From Symbiodinium kawagutii (taxonomy: Eukaryota > Sar > Dinophyceae > Suessiales > Symbiodiniaceae): a DNA stretch of 64,000 nucleotides. Under the pieces are notes generated by a model. That model did not search any database, had not been told where the DNA came from, and was given only the letters and a program-made list of their open reading frames with translations. The position numbers were made by a program, and so were the translations under genes. Positions 24,080 through 36,700 of the stretch are shown here, in pieces (the first letter of the stretch is position 1; every line of letters begins with the position of its first letter). Location: positions 148,766-212,765 of the forward strand of contig VSDK01010248.1 in assembly GCA_009767595.1 (NCBI GenBank), given 5' to 3'.

Positions 24080-24620
24080 GAATGGAGAATGAATGGTTAG
24101 TGAATAACTATAGTTGACTAATCGATGAGAATGTTCATTGAATTGTGAATCAATATTTTTTTAGAACGGTTGACTGAGGGATTGAAATAGTTAATCCATG
24201 GTGAATCAATGGTTAACCAATGGATTTGAATGGTGATTCATTGGTTAATTGGTGTTTTATGTTGATAATTGCTGTGGTGAATAGTTCGTGGTGTATGCTT
24301 AGTTCAAATGGCTAGCACATAGTGGATCAATGATTAATCAATGGTTAATTGAAAAGGTGCATATATAAATGGATAATCAGTGGGTAAACCATTCACTAGC
24401 CACTGATTAGCACTTGGCTCTGAATAAACTATTTACCATTGTGTCTATTGTTGCGCCTAGTCAACCAACAAGCATTGACAATTTCAGCATTTGATGTTTT
24501 AAACCATAGATTTGCCATTGCTCAGGCAGTTTAATTGATTAGTCAACCATTGATTTGCCATGGATTTGCCATCAAATCACCATGTTCATCCATTAGTTAA
24601 GCATTACCAAACCATTGAAC
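24080..24620. repeat. GGTT block (left) and CCAT block (right)
   Basis: 24080-24360 has 'gaatggttagtgaa', 'caatggttaaccaatgg' and 'gatgattcattgg'-like words. 24420-24620 switches to 'caaccattgatttgccatgg', 'accaaaccattgaac'. It sits between candidate exons 23886-24077 and 24779-24891, as expected of an intron with complementary ends. Confidence 0.5.
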
Positions 24621-24778
24621 TTTGGATCATCCGGAAGCCAACAGAATTGAGTATAGACAGATTCCATGTCTACATAGACTGTGCAAGCAACTTGTCATGC
24701 CCATGATTTCTACTATTTCTTTATTACTTATTATAACTTGGACAATAGTACTATTAAATACTTGTTTTTCACCCCGAG

Positions 24779-25028
24779 GATCCCGGTTTTTGTGTGTTTG
24801 AGGGGAAGGCGAGTTCTCTCAACCATGGGTGTGAGAGAGAAATTCTCCGAGTAGTTGTAGATTTTGAAGCACAAATGGTGTGTCTACCAAGGTAGCTCTG
24901 TTGCTGCGACAGCCGGTATGAGACTTGGGACTTTGACACACACTTTGGCAGATGGGTACTGCTCCATAACGGGTGCTGCTCCCACATGACTTCTATATTG
25001 AGGGCTGAATGGATGATGCATCAAAAAG
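24779..25028 (+). CDS. Candidate exon pair, unassigned
   Basis: 24779-24891 follows 'accccgag|G' and reads DPGFCVFEGKASSLNHGCER, then EILRVVVDFEAQMVCLP, ending CCA AG|gtagct. Exon 24952-~25028 follows 'ttggcag' in the matching phase (1 nt) and reads WVLLHNGCCSHMTSILRAEW. The intron would be only 60 nt. A minus-strand frame covers the same DNA. No family recognised. Confidence 0.33.
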
Positions 25029-25149
25029 GTGGTTCACTGCACGGGATTGGATCATGGTTGATATGTTCCGGGTGATTGGTATTTGCCAAGCGTAGGGGGA
25101 TTGTCCATATGCATCCATATGCAATCAACTGTATACTGATGTTGAAAAC

Positions 25150-25368
25150 ATGGGCTTCATGAATTGTCACATGACCACCCCATGCTTAAGTGCAATTAAC
25201 GGTCAGCAGTGGAGAGGCAACATTACTGTTGAATGCGACAGTCATGTGGCTATGCTCACTACGGAGAACCAGCGATGCTACTTGCAAGCGGCGCTGCATC
25301 AAAGTGGAGAACCACCTCCAACTACGCCCCTACCTGCACGGCCCATGGCACGCCCAGTGGTTTTAAGA
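25150..25368 (+). CDS. Candidate exon cut by the assembly gap
   Basis: A frame open from ATG 25150 to the gap reads QQWRGNITVECDSHVAMLTT, then ENQRCYLQAALHQSGEPPPT. Whatever follows is unknown; the apparent read-through across the Ns has no meaning. Confidence 0.25.
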
Positions 25369-26063
25369 NNNNNNNNNNNNNNNNNNNNNNNNNNNNNNNN
25401 NNNNNNNNNNNNNNNNNNNNNNNNNNNNNNNNNNNNNNNNNNNNNNNNNNNNNNNNNNNNNNNNNNNNNNNNNNNNNNNNNNNNNNNNNNNNNNNNNNNN
25501 NNNNNNNNNNNNNNNNNNNNNNNNNNNNNNNNNNNNNNNNNNNNNNNNNNNNNNNNNNNNNNNNNNNNNNNNNNNNNNNNNNNNNNNNNNNNNNNNNNNN
25601 NNNNNNNNNNNNNNNNNNNNNNNNNNNNNNNNNNNNNNNNNNNNNNNNNNNNNNNNNNNNNNNNNNNNNNNNNNNNNNNNNNNNNNNNNNNNNNNNNNNN
25701 NNNNNNNNNNNNNNNNNNNNNNNNNNNNNNNNNNNNNNNNNNNNNNNNNNNNNNNNNNNNNNNNNNNNNNNNNNNNNNNNNNNNNNNNNNNNNNNNNNNN
25801 NNNNNNNNNNNNNNNNNNNNNNNNNNNNNNNNNNNNNNNNNNNNNNNNNNNNNNNNNNNNNNNNNNNNNNNNNNNNNNNNNNNNNNNNNNNNNNNNNNNN
25901 NNNNNNNNNNNNNNNNNNNNNNNNNNNNNNNNNNNNNNNNNNNNNNNNNNNNNNNNNNNNNNNNNNNNNNNNNNNNNNNNNNNNNNNNNNNNNNNNNNNN
26001 NNNNNNNNNNNNNNNNNNNNNNNNNNNNNNNNNNNNNNNNNNNNNNNNNNNNNNNNNNNNNNN
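25369..26063. other. Assembly gap (695 N)
   Basis: Uninterrupted run of N. Length may be an estimate by the assembler. Confidence 1.
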
Positions 26064-26739
26064 TGAACCGCTATCAGCTATTCATCAGCAACAAGAACCA
26101 GCCACTTTGGGGTGTTTTCTTTAATCCCAGACTAGCTGATGATTATACCCCTATAGGAGACACACTCTTTGTGTTGGTTGATTTCAGGGGAACCTTTAAG
26201 CTGGTTTTATGTGCGTTGGTTTTGGTTGATATCTTAGTGGGCATGGCTAAGTTTATTCACAGATGGCTTTAATAAACAGCCGTGTTCAAAATGTTTTAGC
26301 CCGTGAAGTACTCAGTTGATATCGCAAATGTTGTCGCTTCCATCCAACTATATAAGCTCTCAGTCGACGCTGGGCTTCAACAAACTCGGCTGTTTGGGTC
26401 GCCATTGTCACAACCTCTTGGAATGGAAACTCTTTGACTCAACAGCTGTTGATTTTTGTTGACAAAGATTTTTGTATATTTCTTTCCTACCTGATCTGCA
26501 GAAATTTTCGGAAATAAGCAATGGGAATCAGCAGGAAAACATTGTATGATGAAGGGTTTTTGCACTCTGCTCCCATTGATCTAAAGCCTATGCGTGCATG
26601 GTACATCAATCTCGTGTGCGTGTTTGTGTTTCGTTCAAGTCCTGTTCCTGTTACATTTCTTTGTTGTGTTCCGTATTGTTCCTTTTTTTGGGTGGCCGCT
26701 GATTTGTTTCTCCTGGATTTCAATGGTTGCAGTTGTGGA

Positions 26740-26880
26740 GGTTTTGGTGACAGTTTTGATCATGGTGGTGGCTGTGGTGGTGGTTGTTGTGATTGTTGCA
26801 GTTGTGGGTTTTGCCAGTGTTCTCGTTGTTGCTATTGCGCTCGTTGTGCTCTTGCCACTGGTAGCCTTGAATCATTCAGA
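26740..26880. repeat. (GTG/GTT)n low-complexity tract
   Basis: 'gtggtggctgtggtggtggt'-type sequence whose three forward frames read as Val-, Cys/Gly- or Trp-rich runs. I see no supported gene in it. Confidence 0.55.
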
Positions 26881-26898
26881 CGTTCGGCCCGGTGACAG

Positions 26899-27009
26899 GT
26901 TGAGGGACGAACTCTTTACCAACCAAGATCCGTGCGGATCCAAGACGGTCTTCTGCTTGGTGGACAGAGGGTCCTTGCGAAGACCGGCCAGGAATGCACT
27001 ATCATATAG
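26899..27009 (+). CDS. Candidate exon upstream of the methyltransferase gene
   Basis: After 'ggtgacag|G' a phase-0 frame of 36 codons reads VEGRTLYQPRSVRIQDGLLL, then GGQRVLAKTGQE, and stops TAG 27007-27009, or leaves through a GA donor after CAG 26991. It lies 0.7 kb before the first assigned methyltransferase exon and in the right phase, so it could belong to that gene's N-terminus (inference). Confidence 0.33.
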   Translation, partial: VEGRTLYQPRSVRIQDGLLLGGQRVLAKTGQECTII

Positions 27010-27711
27010 AATCGCAGCTCTAATGTAGCTGCAATTACTTGCCGGGCATGTCCTTGGCTGATCTCAATGGTATAGTACATGATAGTTTGATGCCTGACAA
27101 TTCCGATATGGCTGATCACTACATAGATAAGACGATGATGCCTTGGCTACACTCGAAATCATTCATAAACGATGATCTTTTGTGCTGGTTTGATCATGCA
27201 TGCAACCAATATTGTTGGTGATGGTCAATGCTACTTAGTAAATGTGGGTTAGTGCTACAGCATAGATACGCAGATGTTTGAAAAACACATGCGGATGGCT
27301 AATGGTGCTGCTATTACTGGTTTGTGGTGCTCGGTACATGTCAACCATTTCCGTTTTTCGCCAACCGTGGTCAGGTCGCGGAATATCCTTCAGTTGTTTG
27401 TTGTGTTTTTGACAGGGATAGCTAGCAACCAGCTAAAACTATACTCTTCGGCAGGAAAACTGGGTACCTACAATCTGTTGGCATAGATCTTCTAACTATA
27501 TTTAGCATGTTAGCAAAGATATGGTTGTGGGTCAAAACCCTGTACCCCTGGTTCCTCCATCATTAACCATTGTTTTCCCCATTATTCTTGGTGACTCTCC
27601 CCCATCAGTTGGTTGATTCATATTGACCCAGCCGCCATATCTACAGATGTGGTTGGGTATCTAAGGCTGGCATTGCTGTACATTGGACTTCTCCCATGGC
27701 TCCCATCGCAG

Positions 27712-27762
27712 GGAGAAGTTTTCCCCGAGGTATTCCATCCTGGGAAGTGCCGGGCCCTTGAG
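27712..27762 (+). CDS. Methyltransferase gene, exon A
   Basis: 'ccatcgcag|G' precedes 17 phase-0 codons, GEVFPEVFHPGKCRALE, with donor GAG|gtcgag. The closing ALE joins VGSFIG of the next exon to form the family's 'LEVGSF.G.S' motif. The frame stays open past this donor to TAG 27787-27789, so an alternative terminal use is possible. Confidence 0.5.
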
Positions 27763-30700
27763 GTCGAGGTGCTGGACGTGCTGGAATAGCTATCAACAAT
27801 AGCTGAGAGATAGCTATTTAGTTGATAGCTAGTTTAAACTCATTCTTTAAGCTCATTGCAGCTACTTTAGAATATACTAGCCAACTAGCTACCTCGATTT
27901 GAAAACATCGTGAAACTAGCTGATAATAGCTGTCATAATACCTCGATGTATACTATGATTGACAGCTATCCACAGCCACAAGTAATAATTTGGATAGTCA
28001 ATCAGTGGGTAAACCAACAATGAACAATCAATAGGAACTAGGGCATAAATCAACATTTGCTGCTAGTCTATTTGCAATGAGCAGGATGTAATTAATAGCA
28101 TGATGGTGATCAGGATGGTGACGATTTCGATCATAGTTAACATCAACATTTCTATTGGGATGACTATGGTGATGGTAGTTGGACTTGTTGCTTGTTTTTG
28201 CTTGATTTATAGCGTCGTTGTTGGGTTGTTGTGGTCACGTGTGTTTCTGGAGCATTCAAAACTCTGCGTACAGGCTTATCCTCCTGCAGTGACTGCAGAA
28301 TGAGAATGGTTGGTGTGAGGAGACGGGCAATGGTTGAACCCGCCGGAAGCCCTCGGATTTGCATTTTTGTGACCTGCATTGCCTTTTCAAGAACATCATT
28401 GTTGCACGGAGGGTATTCCATTGCATGTTGTACAAACATAGCGGAGCCCTGATCTACGTTTGTGCAATATTTATATCTGTAGGATCCGCGTACTTAATTA
28501 TTCACATGATGTCATTATAGCCCAGCCATTGGACGGTCAGTACATTGACTTCACCACAGATTTCGTGTGGTTGGGTTTCCCTGCTGACAGAGTTTGATTT
28601 ACCTTCAAAATGGACAGCTGAGCACCGCAATGAAGGCACTTGCTTTGATGACTTGTTTGATGTGACCCTGAAGGGGGGATGGTAGCACGACCCACGGGGC
28701 ATTTGGAAGATGTAGCCATCATAAGCCATTCCCAAGCATTGAACCTTCCCATCATCAATCGTCATCACGCATCATTTTCGATCCTTAACCATCAGCAATC
28801 CCTATCAACCATCACCAACCATCATCAACCATCACCAACCATCATCAACCATCACCAACCATCATCAACCATTATCAACCATCATCTCCATTATTCATCT
28901 CTAGCTATTCATCATGTTCCAGCAGTTGTATCAACCATTCTCAACCACTGGTGACCACTATTTTTTCAATCACCTTGACACGTTTCAGAAGCGTCCCAAG
29001 TCCTGCTGAGGTCTGCGGCCAGTATTCACCACAGGCGGAACTGGACTGGAGATCAACTGGAAGGGATGGTCGATTTTCCTGATCTTATGCTTGATACTGA
29101 CCGAAAATGATTGATCAACTGGTCAGTATAGTGCGTATTCTCCTGCTCAATGTTTAGTAACAGATGCTAAAATGGTCCAAGCAGGTGCTGAATCATTGGC
29201 TTGTGCGACAAGCCAAGCACCCAAAACGATCAATTCACCGCCATTGAAGGAACCAAGATCAGCTATCGTTGTGTTTGGCTTCCCCGGCACCATCCTTCGG
29301 CTTGGGGACATCCCCACTGGTGACACGTACCTCCGGCCACGCGCAGTTACGGTACCCGGACAGCCACTTGACACCTGAGCTTATGAGATCCGCCAGGATG
29401 CCCCAGGGGTTGGTTGGTTGGGAGGTCAGGACCTGTTCTGGGTATCCCGAGTTGGCCCTTTTAAAGGGGGAGCAAGGCCAGGAGCTACAAGGAGGGGCCG
29501 TTCACCCAATGGTAGGGATAGTGATCAAATTACTCGTCAGATGATGATTTTGGAACGGGTAATGATGGAATCATGGCAACGGCTGAATTATGCTGGTTCA
29601 TGGGAAACGGTTGCGAAGTGTGGTAATAATAGTGGATAACAACGGCTAATTGTGGTCCATGATAGTCGATTGTAAAAATTGATTGGTGGAAAATATACCT
29701 GACAATGGTGGACAAGAATTGTTGCAGTGGGGTTCGGTGGTGGAAGTCCTAATCCTGGTTCAACAACCACACATTGCCATGATTGTCTACCAACCCAGAC
29801 ATCCTCATGTTTGACTTGAGAATTTTTCAGTTGTTTGGAGTTCCAGGATCAAGATATCTGCATGGTATGATTTTTCTCAGCCAGATACATGTCGCGTCTC
29901 TGTGAGTAGTGTAAATTGCACATACATCAGTGGAACTCACCACACCAATGATTTAAGTTCCACGGAAATTCCTACACACCAGCAGTATTCCGGCTGAAAT
30001 GCCTCTTTTTGATGGTAAAATCCGATGAAAGATACCATTTTTTTCACTTGCAGCAGGGGATCCACTGGGTTCCGCAAAGGCGCCTTGGTCAACGCTGAGG
30101 TTTTAAGCTTCGTGCCGAAGCCTTCAATGTGGTTGGAGGCCTGCGAATAGAATCAGAAAATGTCCAGCTGTAGACCACATAGACTACCATTGTGCAGTGT
30201 GTCTTCTTAGAATAGATACCATGTAATATCATGTTGATCCATTCTGTTTTTTCAAGTTGATGAAATATGTCTTACAATTTGTACACCTTCTTTCCGGTAT
30301 GGATATTACGCGTTTCCCCATCTCACATCGCCTCCACGCTGCCATGGGCAGGTTGGTTCCTTCATCGGGAGCAGCGCCATCACCACGGCGCAGGTGTTGA
30401 AGTCCATGCGTTTGTCCACCGGTGTGGTGTGCCACTTGGTGCCGTTGGGTGCCGTTGCTGTGGCCTGTTGCACCTTGGTGGTTGGGTGCTCCCGAGCGAA
30501 ACGCCGTGATGATCAGCTTAGCGTCAGCCGAGATGGTTGGTGTTGGGATATCCAAATGAACAGTTCACCGTGGATAGCCCCTATATCGAGGTGCTCGCGT
30601 TGAAGGAGATGACCCGGAATCCGGCATTGCTGATGCTGAAAGGAGCAGCACTTTTGTACCAGCACACATGTGCATACCAGATGAGGGACACATGCTTGCC

Positions 30701-33700
30701 ATGGGTAAAGTCTGAGGAACGGAGATCAACAGTAATCATAATAGCAGACCGCTCTCAAATTTACCATATTCCGTTCCCCAATTTGCATTCTGTTGGAAAT
30801 GTCCATCTATGAATGATGTGGCGTGGTTGCACCTAGCTACCGTTGTTGTCACAGGATTCTCAGGACAGTGGATATGGAGATCCCCGTAGACTTGATCCAT
30901 TTCCGGTGGTTGTTTTGCAATGGTCTCCAATAAGAACATGATGTGCATCAACCAACAAATTACTGGTTGGGTTTTTCGACATTTTTTGTTTTCCCTAGCG
31001 TCACTAAATAGTTGGTTGGTTGACTCATATTTGTCATAGGGGTTGAAACCACCAACCAGATTAGCAACATATCACCAAAACAATCGATCAACTAAGAATT
31101 CAATAACATATCATTAAGAGAGTTATCAACCACCTTATGTGTGTTTGTTCGTGATTGTTGATGATTGTTTTATCATGGACTTTCTCTCTTGCTATTTCTT
31201 GGTTGTTCAATTATCATTGTTGAAAAATGAATTCAAAGAACAACCTGATTGTTTGCGCAAGGAGACCAAGAAACAAGAAAATGATGTGGACGTTCAACCG
31301 TTGATTCATATTGTTGGCTGGTGGTTTTAAACTCCAATCCTCTTTTCACTAGGTGTGGACTCCAATCCTCTTTTCACTCAGCAATATGCCATGCAGCATG
31401 CAGTCCCCACCGTAACTGGGGATGTCAATGATCCAGAAACGGTGTCGAAGGTTTGGGCATTGTGCCCACATCGCTCAGGCATCCTGGCAGGTGTGAGTTG
31501 TCAACCTTACAGTGCCTTAGGAGACAGGAGAGGAGGACAGGACAGCCGTGCATCGAGCCTTCCGGGTGTGCTCCAGGCAGCACATTGGCTGGGGTCACCA
31601 TACATCCTTCTTGAGTGTGTGGAGCCAGCCCAACGTGATCCCTTCGTGACACAAGAGGTCAATCAGTTTTGCCAACAAACTGGTTTCAAGAAACATGACA
31701 TCATACTCAAGTTGGATACCATTTGGCCGGCACGTAGGTCGAGATGGTGGTGCTTTTTGTTGTCACCTCTTTTTCCTGACATGTGCATTCAAGATTTCCC
31801 CCAAAGTTTTGGCCTGCAGAAGATCAACCGAATCATTTCCAGCAAGATGGAGATCCCCCCTCATGAACTTGAGAGCTTACTTCTGGATGATGTGGAGAAA
31901 ACGGCCTTTGGCATTGACGAGCATGGCGGATGTCAACACACCCTGAATGTTCATGAAAAGATGCCATGTGCATTACATGCGTGGGGCAGCCAGGTCCATG
32001 CATGCCCATGCAAGTGTCGAAGTCAAGGTTTGTCGCCCCAACGTTTGCAAGATCGGGGACTTCATGGTGTGGTCATTTTGGAACCAAGCTGCCAGCAACC
32101 TCGCCACATACATCCAGCAGAATTAGCAATCCTGTCAGGTGTTGACCCTTATCAAGAATGGGGGTCGGTCAAATTCAGCTTGTGCGCACTTGGCCAGCTG
32201 GCCACACCGTTGCAATCATTGTGGATGCGTGCTCACCTGCGATTCTTGATTGACAAGATCCAAACTGGTCAATCCAAGGTCACACCCTTTCGTGAACTTG
32301 CTGCATACATGGCATGGTTGATTGCAAGGGCCAAGATGATTTGGGAGCCCCGAAAGATCCCAGGTGAACTTGCGGGATTGGTTGAAGCATGGTCACCCTT
32401 GCGCACATTTTCCATGGATCAATTGTGGGAAATGACACACTGGAATGAAGCAAGAAGCGGATTGACCTTGGCTCAAATCCTTGACATGATCCTTCAGGCA
32501 CGTGAACACACCCCTCTCTTTGATTTCTTGGCAAGGGAACGTGCTTTGCTCCAGCAGTTGGAAGCAGAACAAGAGGAGGTTGTCGAGACCAGTGTTGCTG
32601 TCATTTCACCCACAGTGCCCTTTGACGTCACTGAACCTGCCTTGAAAAAGCTTTGTGTGCGCAACGAGATTCATGAGATCACCGCTGAAGTTGTCTTCTC
32701 TGCAGGTGTGACAGTTCAAGACCTGATCGCAGCTGAAACACAGCTCCACGGATCGAGTGCAGATGTAACTGCAACTGATGAGCAGGGATGCGCGCTTTCC
32801 CCTGACTCACTGTTGCAGTGTTCCGGCTATGTGATTCCTTGCTTAGGTGTAGGTGCTGAGCCAGTAGATGGGGAATCTGGGCCACTCCCCTTCCTAATGC
32901 CCAGTGAACGTAATGACTCCGGGGAATCAGGGCCACTCCCCAACCTAATGCCCTGTGATGAGAGAAAGGAGGACAGACCTGAGGACACAGCCTCTGATGT
33001 TGCTCAGGTGATGCGTGCAATGCCGGTGCGAGTAGGCACATCGCCACTTGTGAACCTTGACATGAACTCGCTTCTGAACTTGGGGGGTCCCATGCCTGTC
33101 ACCCACCATCAACTGGAGGCAATGCTGGGACAAGCCAATACTGTGCAGGACCGCCAAGCCATCCTTGAGCATCAGATGCATGTCTGGGGTGATGATGAGA
33201 TCCGATGGCACATGCATCGTATCATCCAACAACAATCGCAAGCAGAAGTCCCAGAGAATGCTAGCATCAAACGGGTCTTTCAGCGTGTTATGTTTGTTGA
33301 CCCCCTTCTCCTACATGGATGGGTGATGTGTGGAGTTGGTGAGATCCCTGCATGGATTGAACAATTTGATGCAAAGGCCTTTGACTGCATTGTGATGATT
33401 GCACCACTCAAGGGCCATTGGGTACCCTTCGTCTTGCATGTTGCCAACCACACCCTTTGCGTGCGAACATGGGATGACCAGGTTGCCGACCATTCATTGA
33501 TGCTTCCAGTGTTGCATGCATTTGCTATCACACTTGGCTTGAATCCTTTCCCAGTGATTACACGTGAGCATCGCATTTTCATTTCCAAAGGTAGTTGTGG
33601 AGCATTGGCAATCAGTTTTGTGACACATGTTCTTTTCTCCCAACGGTTACCGATGGTTGCTGAAGATGCCAAACATGCACATGCCTCACTTCGCAGCCTG

Positions 33701-36700
33701 TTTGCGCAAGAGCTTTCGAAGTATGCCACGTGTGTGCGGCCTTGGTTGTGGTGTGCTGGTGCACATGAACAAACATGCAGGGAGCTTTCCACACTCCTTG
33801 CTGAACAAGGCGTGCCTCCCAACAAATGTGATGAGCGTGCTGCTGCGGCAGTACATGCCATTGGTCTCAAACAAGTGTCGCAAGCACTGCAAGGTAAGAA
33901 TCCCTGGCGTCAGTTGAAGGTCATTGCCAATCAGGTCCGATATCAATTCCTGATGCCTGATGAACTCCAAGCAAAGGTTGAAGAACGGGGACGGGGACCT
34001 AAGAAGACTGGCAAAAAGCAGACCAAATCCTTTGAACATGATGTGAAGCTTGACCTTGATCCAACCAAGTTGCTTGTGTCCACCGGTACCTTCGAGCATG
34101 ATGGTTCAGCCTTGAACCAACTCCAAATGCACCAGATTGGACCACTGGCAGAGGGTATCATCCTGACCACCCCCCTAGCAGCTGAACCATACTTGCGTGC
34201 CAACCAGATTGTGTCCAAATGCCCACTCGCTTTGCTGGTGCTCGGAGGTGTCACCAAGGGAGTGCCTCTTCACCTGGCACACAAAGAGGTCACGGTGCCA
34301 TGCAGATGTGCATTGGATCAAGAACCCCTTTTGTTGGAAGCTGATCTCGTTCAAATTGGGACAGGCGAAGTCACCAAGACCAAAGAATCCATGCTTGTCA
34401 GTGTTGCCACCCTTGATGTTTCCACGGTGAAGTTTGTGCTGTATCGTGACGAGGCAGGAGATGATTGGAGTGACATTGCACAAGCACCACTCAAGTACAT
34501 AGTCAGCAAGCGACCCACACTGACCTTGTGCACAGAGACAAACTGCCAATGTCCATGCTGGCACAACCCAGCTGGGGTGGAGACCAAGGCTGCGATCCAA
34601 GACGTCTGGAGGAGACAGTTCCTTCGCCAAGGTTTCAAACCAGAAAAGGCGGCAGAAGCGGTCATGTTTTCGGTGTGTGTGAGGGTGCCATCCGAATTGT
34701 TGATGCCTCTTTTGAAACAGTCAGGCTTGGATGGAATATACTGTGAACCCAGGTCACTTGACGGCAAGACGGTGGCTGAACAGTTTGCAATCGTTTGGGC
34801 CCCAAAAACCCCACCATCCGAACTTCGTCGATTGAAGCAAACCCTGCCAGATGTCATTGGCATCGCAAGAAACGGAGACAGAATGGGCTTGAGGGTGTTT
34901 GCCACTGCAGCTTCAACAATCCATGCAAAGCTGCGTCCAGACGCAGTGTTTCTTGCGAACGGACCGAAAAAGCAGTTTGTAGTCGGTCCGCTACCATACG
35001 GTAGCGATCGTGCATCCATCAGCAAGGCACTCACAGAACTCCAATGGGAGGCACGAGCACTGCAGCCAGTCGCCAGCAGGGAGTCTCGAGGTAACATGTG
35101 GCTCGTGCAAGCACATGATGATCCCCCACAGAACCTTTTCCAGATGTCCACGGGGAAATTGTGATCACACGCCATAAAACCATGGACCGCGACACCAAGG
35201 CGACTTCAGTGAGACCGATCGCCTCACCATCAACGCTTGCACTCTGCGGTTCGGCTGTTGGAAGTGAAAAAAATGCACATGATCCCTGGCAATCCGGACA
35301 GGACCCCACCAAGAAAGATCCATGGCAACGTGGATCCACGGAGAAGCTGGCAATTGCACCCCCAACTGATTCGCTTCAACGTATTGAGCAGCAGATTGAA
35401 CAAGCAGTTTTAGCAAAGCTTCCTGCAACCACTCCGGAAGTGACCGAGCGCATCCAGAACCTTGAAAGCCAAGTGCAACAGATCATGTCGAAACATCATG
35501 CCTTGGAGACGCATGTTCGAGATGCTGATGCCCGTCAATCCAATCAACTGACCTCCTTGCAGCACCAGCTCAATCACCAAGGTCAGCAACTGCAAGGTGT
35601 TCAAGGTGCACTTGAAGTTTCCCAGCAGAACATGGCGGCCATGTTTGAGTCTCAGATGAGTCAGATCCGAGGGCTGCTCTCCAAGCGCACCATTGGTGAT
35701 TCAAGCATGGAATGATGGTGGGGGCAAAGGTGCCTTTGTGTTGCAATGGCCATCTGGGCTATTGTTGGAGGGGTACCTGGTTGCCCGATTGCATCCGTGT
35801 GTTTCCTCATGATGTGTGCTATGATGATGGTTTTGGTGTGTACCTCAACTGCGTGCCGCCATCGCCCACAGCTGCAAATTGACAGGAAGGGCCGAACCTA
35901 TCCTTGGCTGTTTAAGTTTGCCAGGGCATTGCCCCTCCGATTGTGCATGCTTTTGATGTTTGTGCGAGTAGGGGAGGCCTCGCACCCTGGACCCAGTTCC
36001 AGAACGTTTGTTTTGGGTACCTTCAATCCCTCTGGGTTGAATGGCAAAGCTCACCTCGTAGCCAACAACCTGCAGTATGGAGATCTTTGGCTGATCTCAG
36101 AGACCCACCTCACAACCAGAGCCCTTCACATGTTTCGCACTGGCCTTCGAGTGGCAGGGTCTGACTATAAGTATTGCATTGGAGGCTATCCTGTTCCGAG
36201 CAAAGCCGCCAGTTCCTTTGCTGGCTCGTATCGAGGAGTTGCAACGTTGAGCAAATGGCCGACCAGAGCATTGCCAGCTGCTTGGAGCCGTGATGCCTTT
36301 TGTTCCAGCCGAATCCAGGTTTGCACCACCCTCCTTGGTGATATGTGGATCACCTCTGGAGTCATCTATGGCGAACCCAACAGTAGTGCTCATCCGTTCC
36401 ACCTTGAGCATAATGACCGTTTGATCACTGAAGTAGTCAAGAATGTGTGCTTCTTTCACAGTGGTCCCCGAATCATTGGAGGAGACTTTAATGTCACAGA
36501 GAATCAGCTCCCAGTGCATACCTTACTTCGTGAAGCCGGCTTTCGTGACTTGCAGTCCATAGCAGAAGAACGGTGGGGTGTTCCGCCAAGATGCACATAC
36601 AAAGACCAATCACGTATTGATTTTCTTTACATCTCACCAGAATTGCAAAGCTTGTTGATTCGAGTGGATGTGAATGAGGCTTCTTGGTCTGACCATCATG

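Noticed and set aside
25150..26124. 324- and 277-codon frames across the N gap
   Set aside because: They exist only because N positions are not stops.
26594..27028. Val-rich 144-aa frame that looks like membrane helices
   Set aside because: It is the GTG/GTT repeat translated; the end overlaps a better-supported frame at 26899-27009.
32280..35428. Many antisense frames over LINE ORF1, up to 274 aa
   Set aside because: Shadows of the GC-rich coding strand, without domain similarity.
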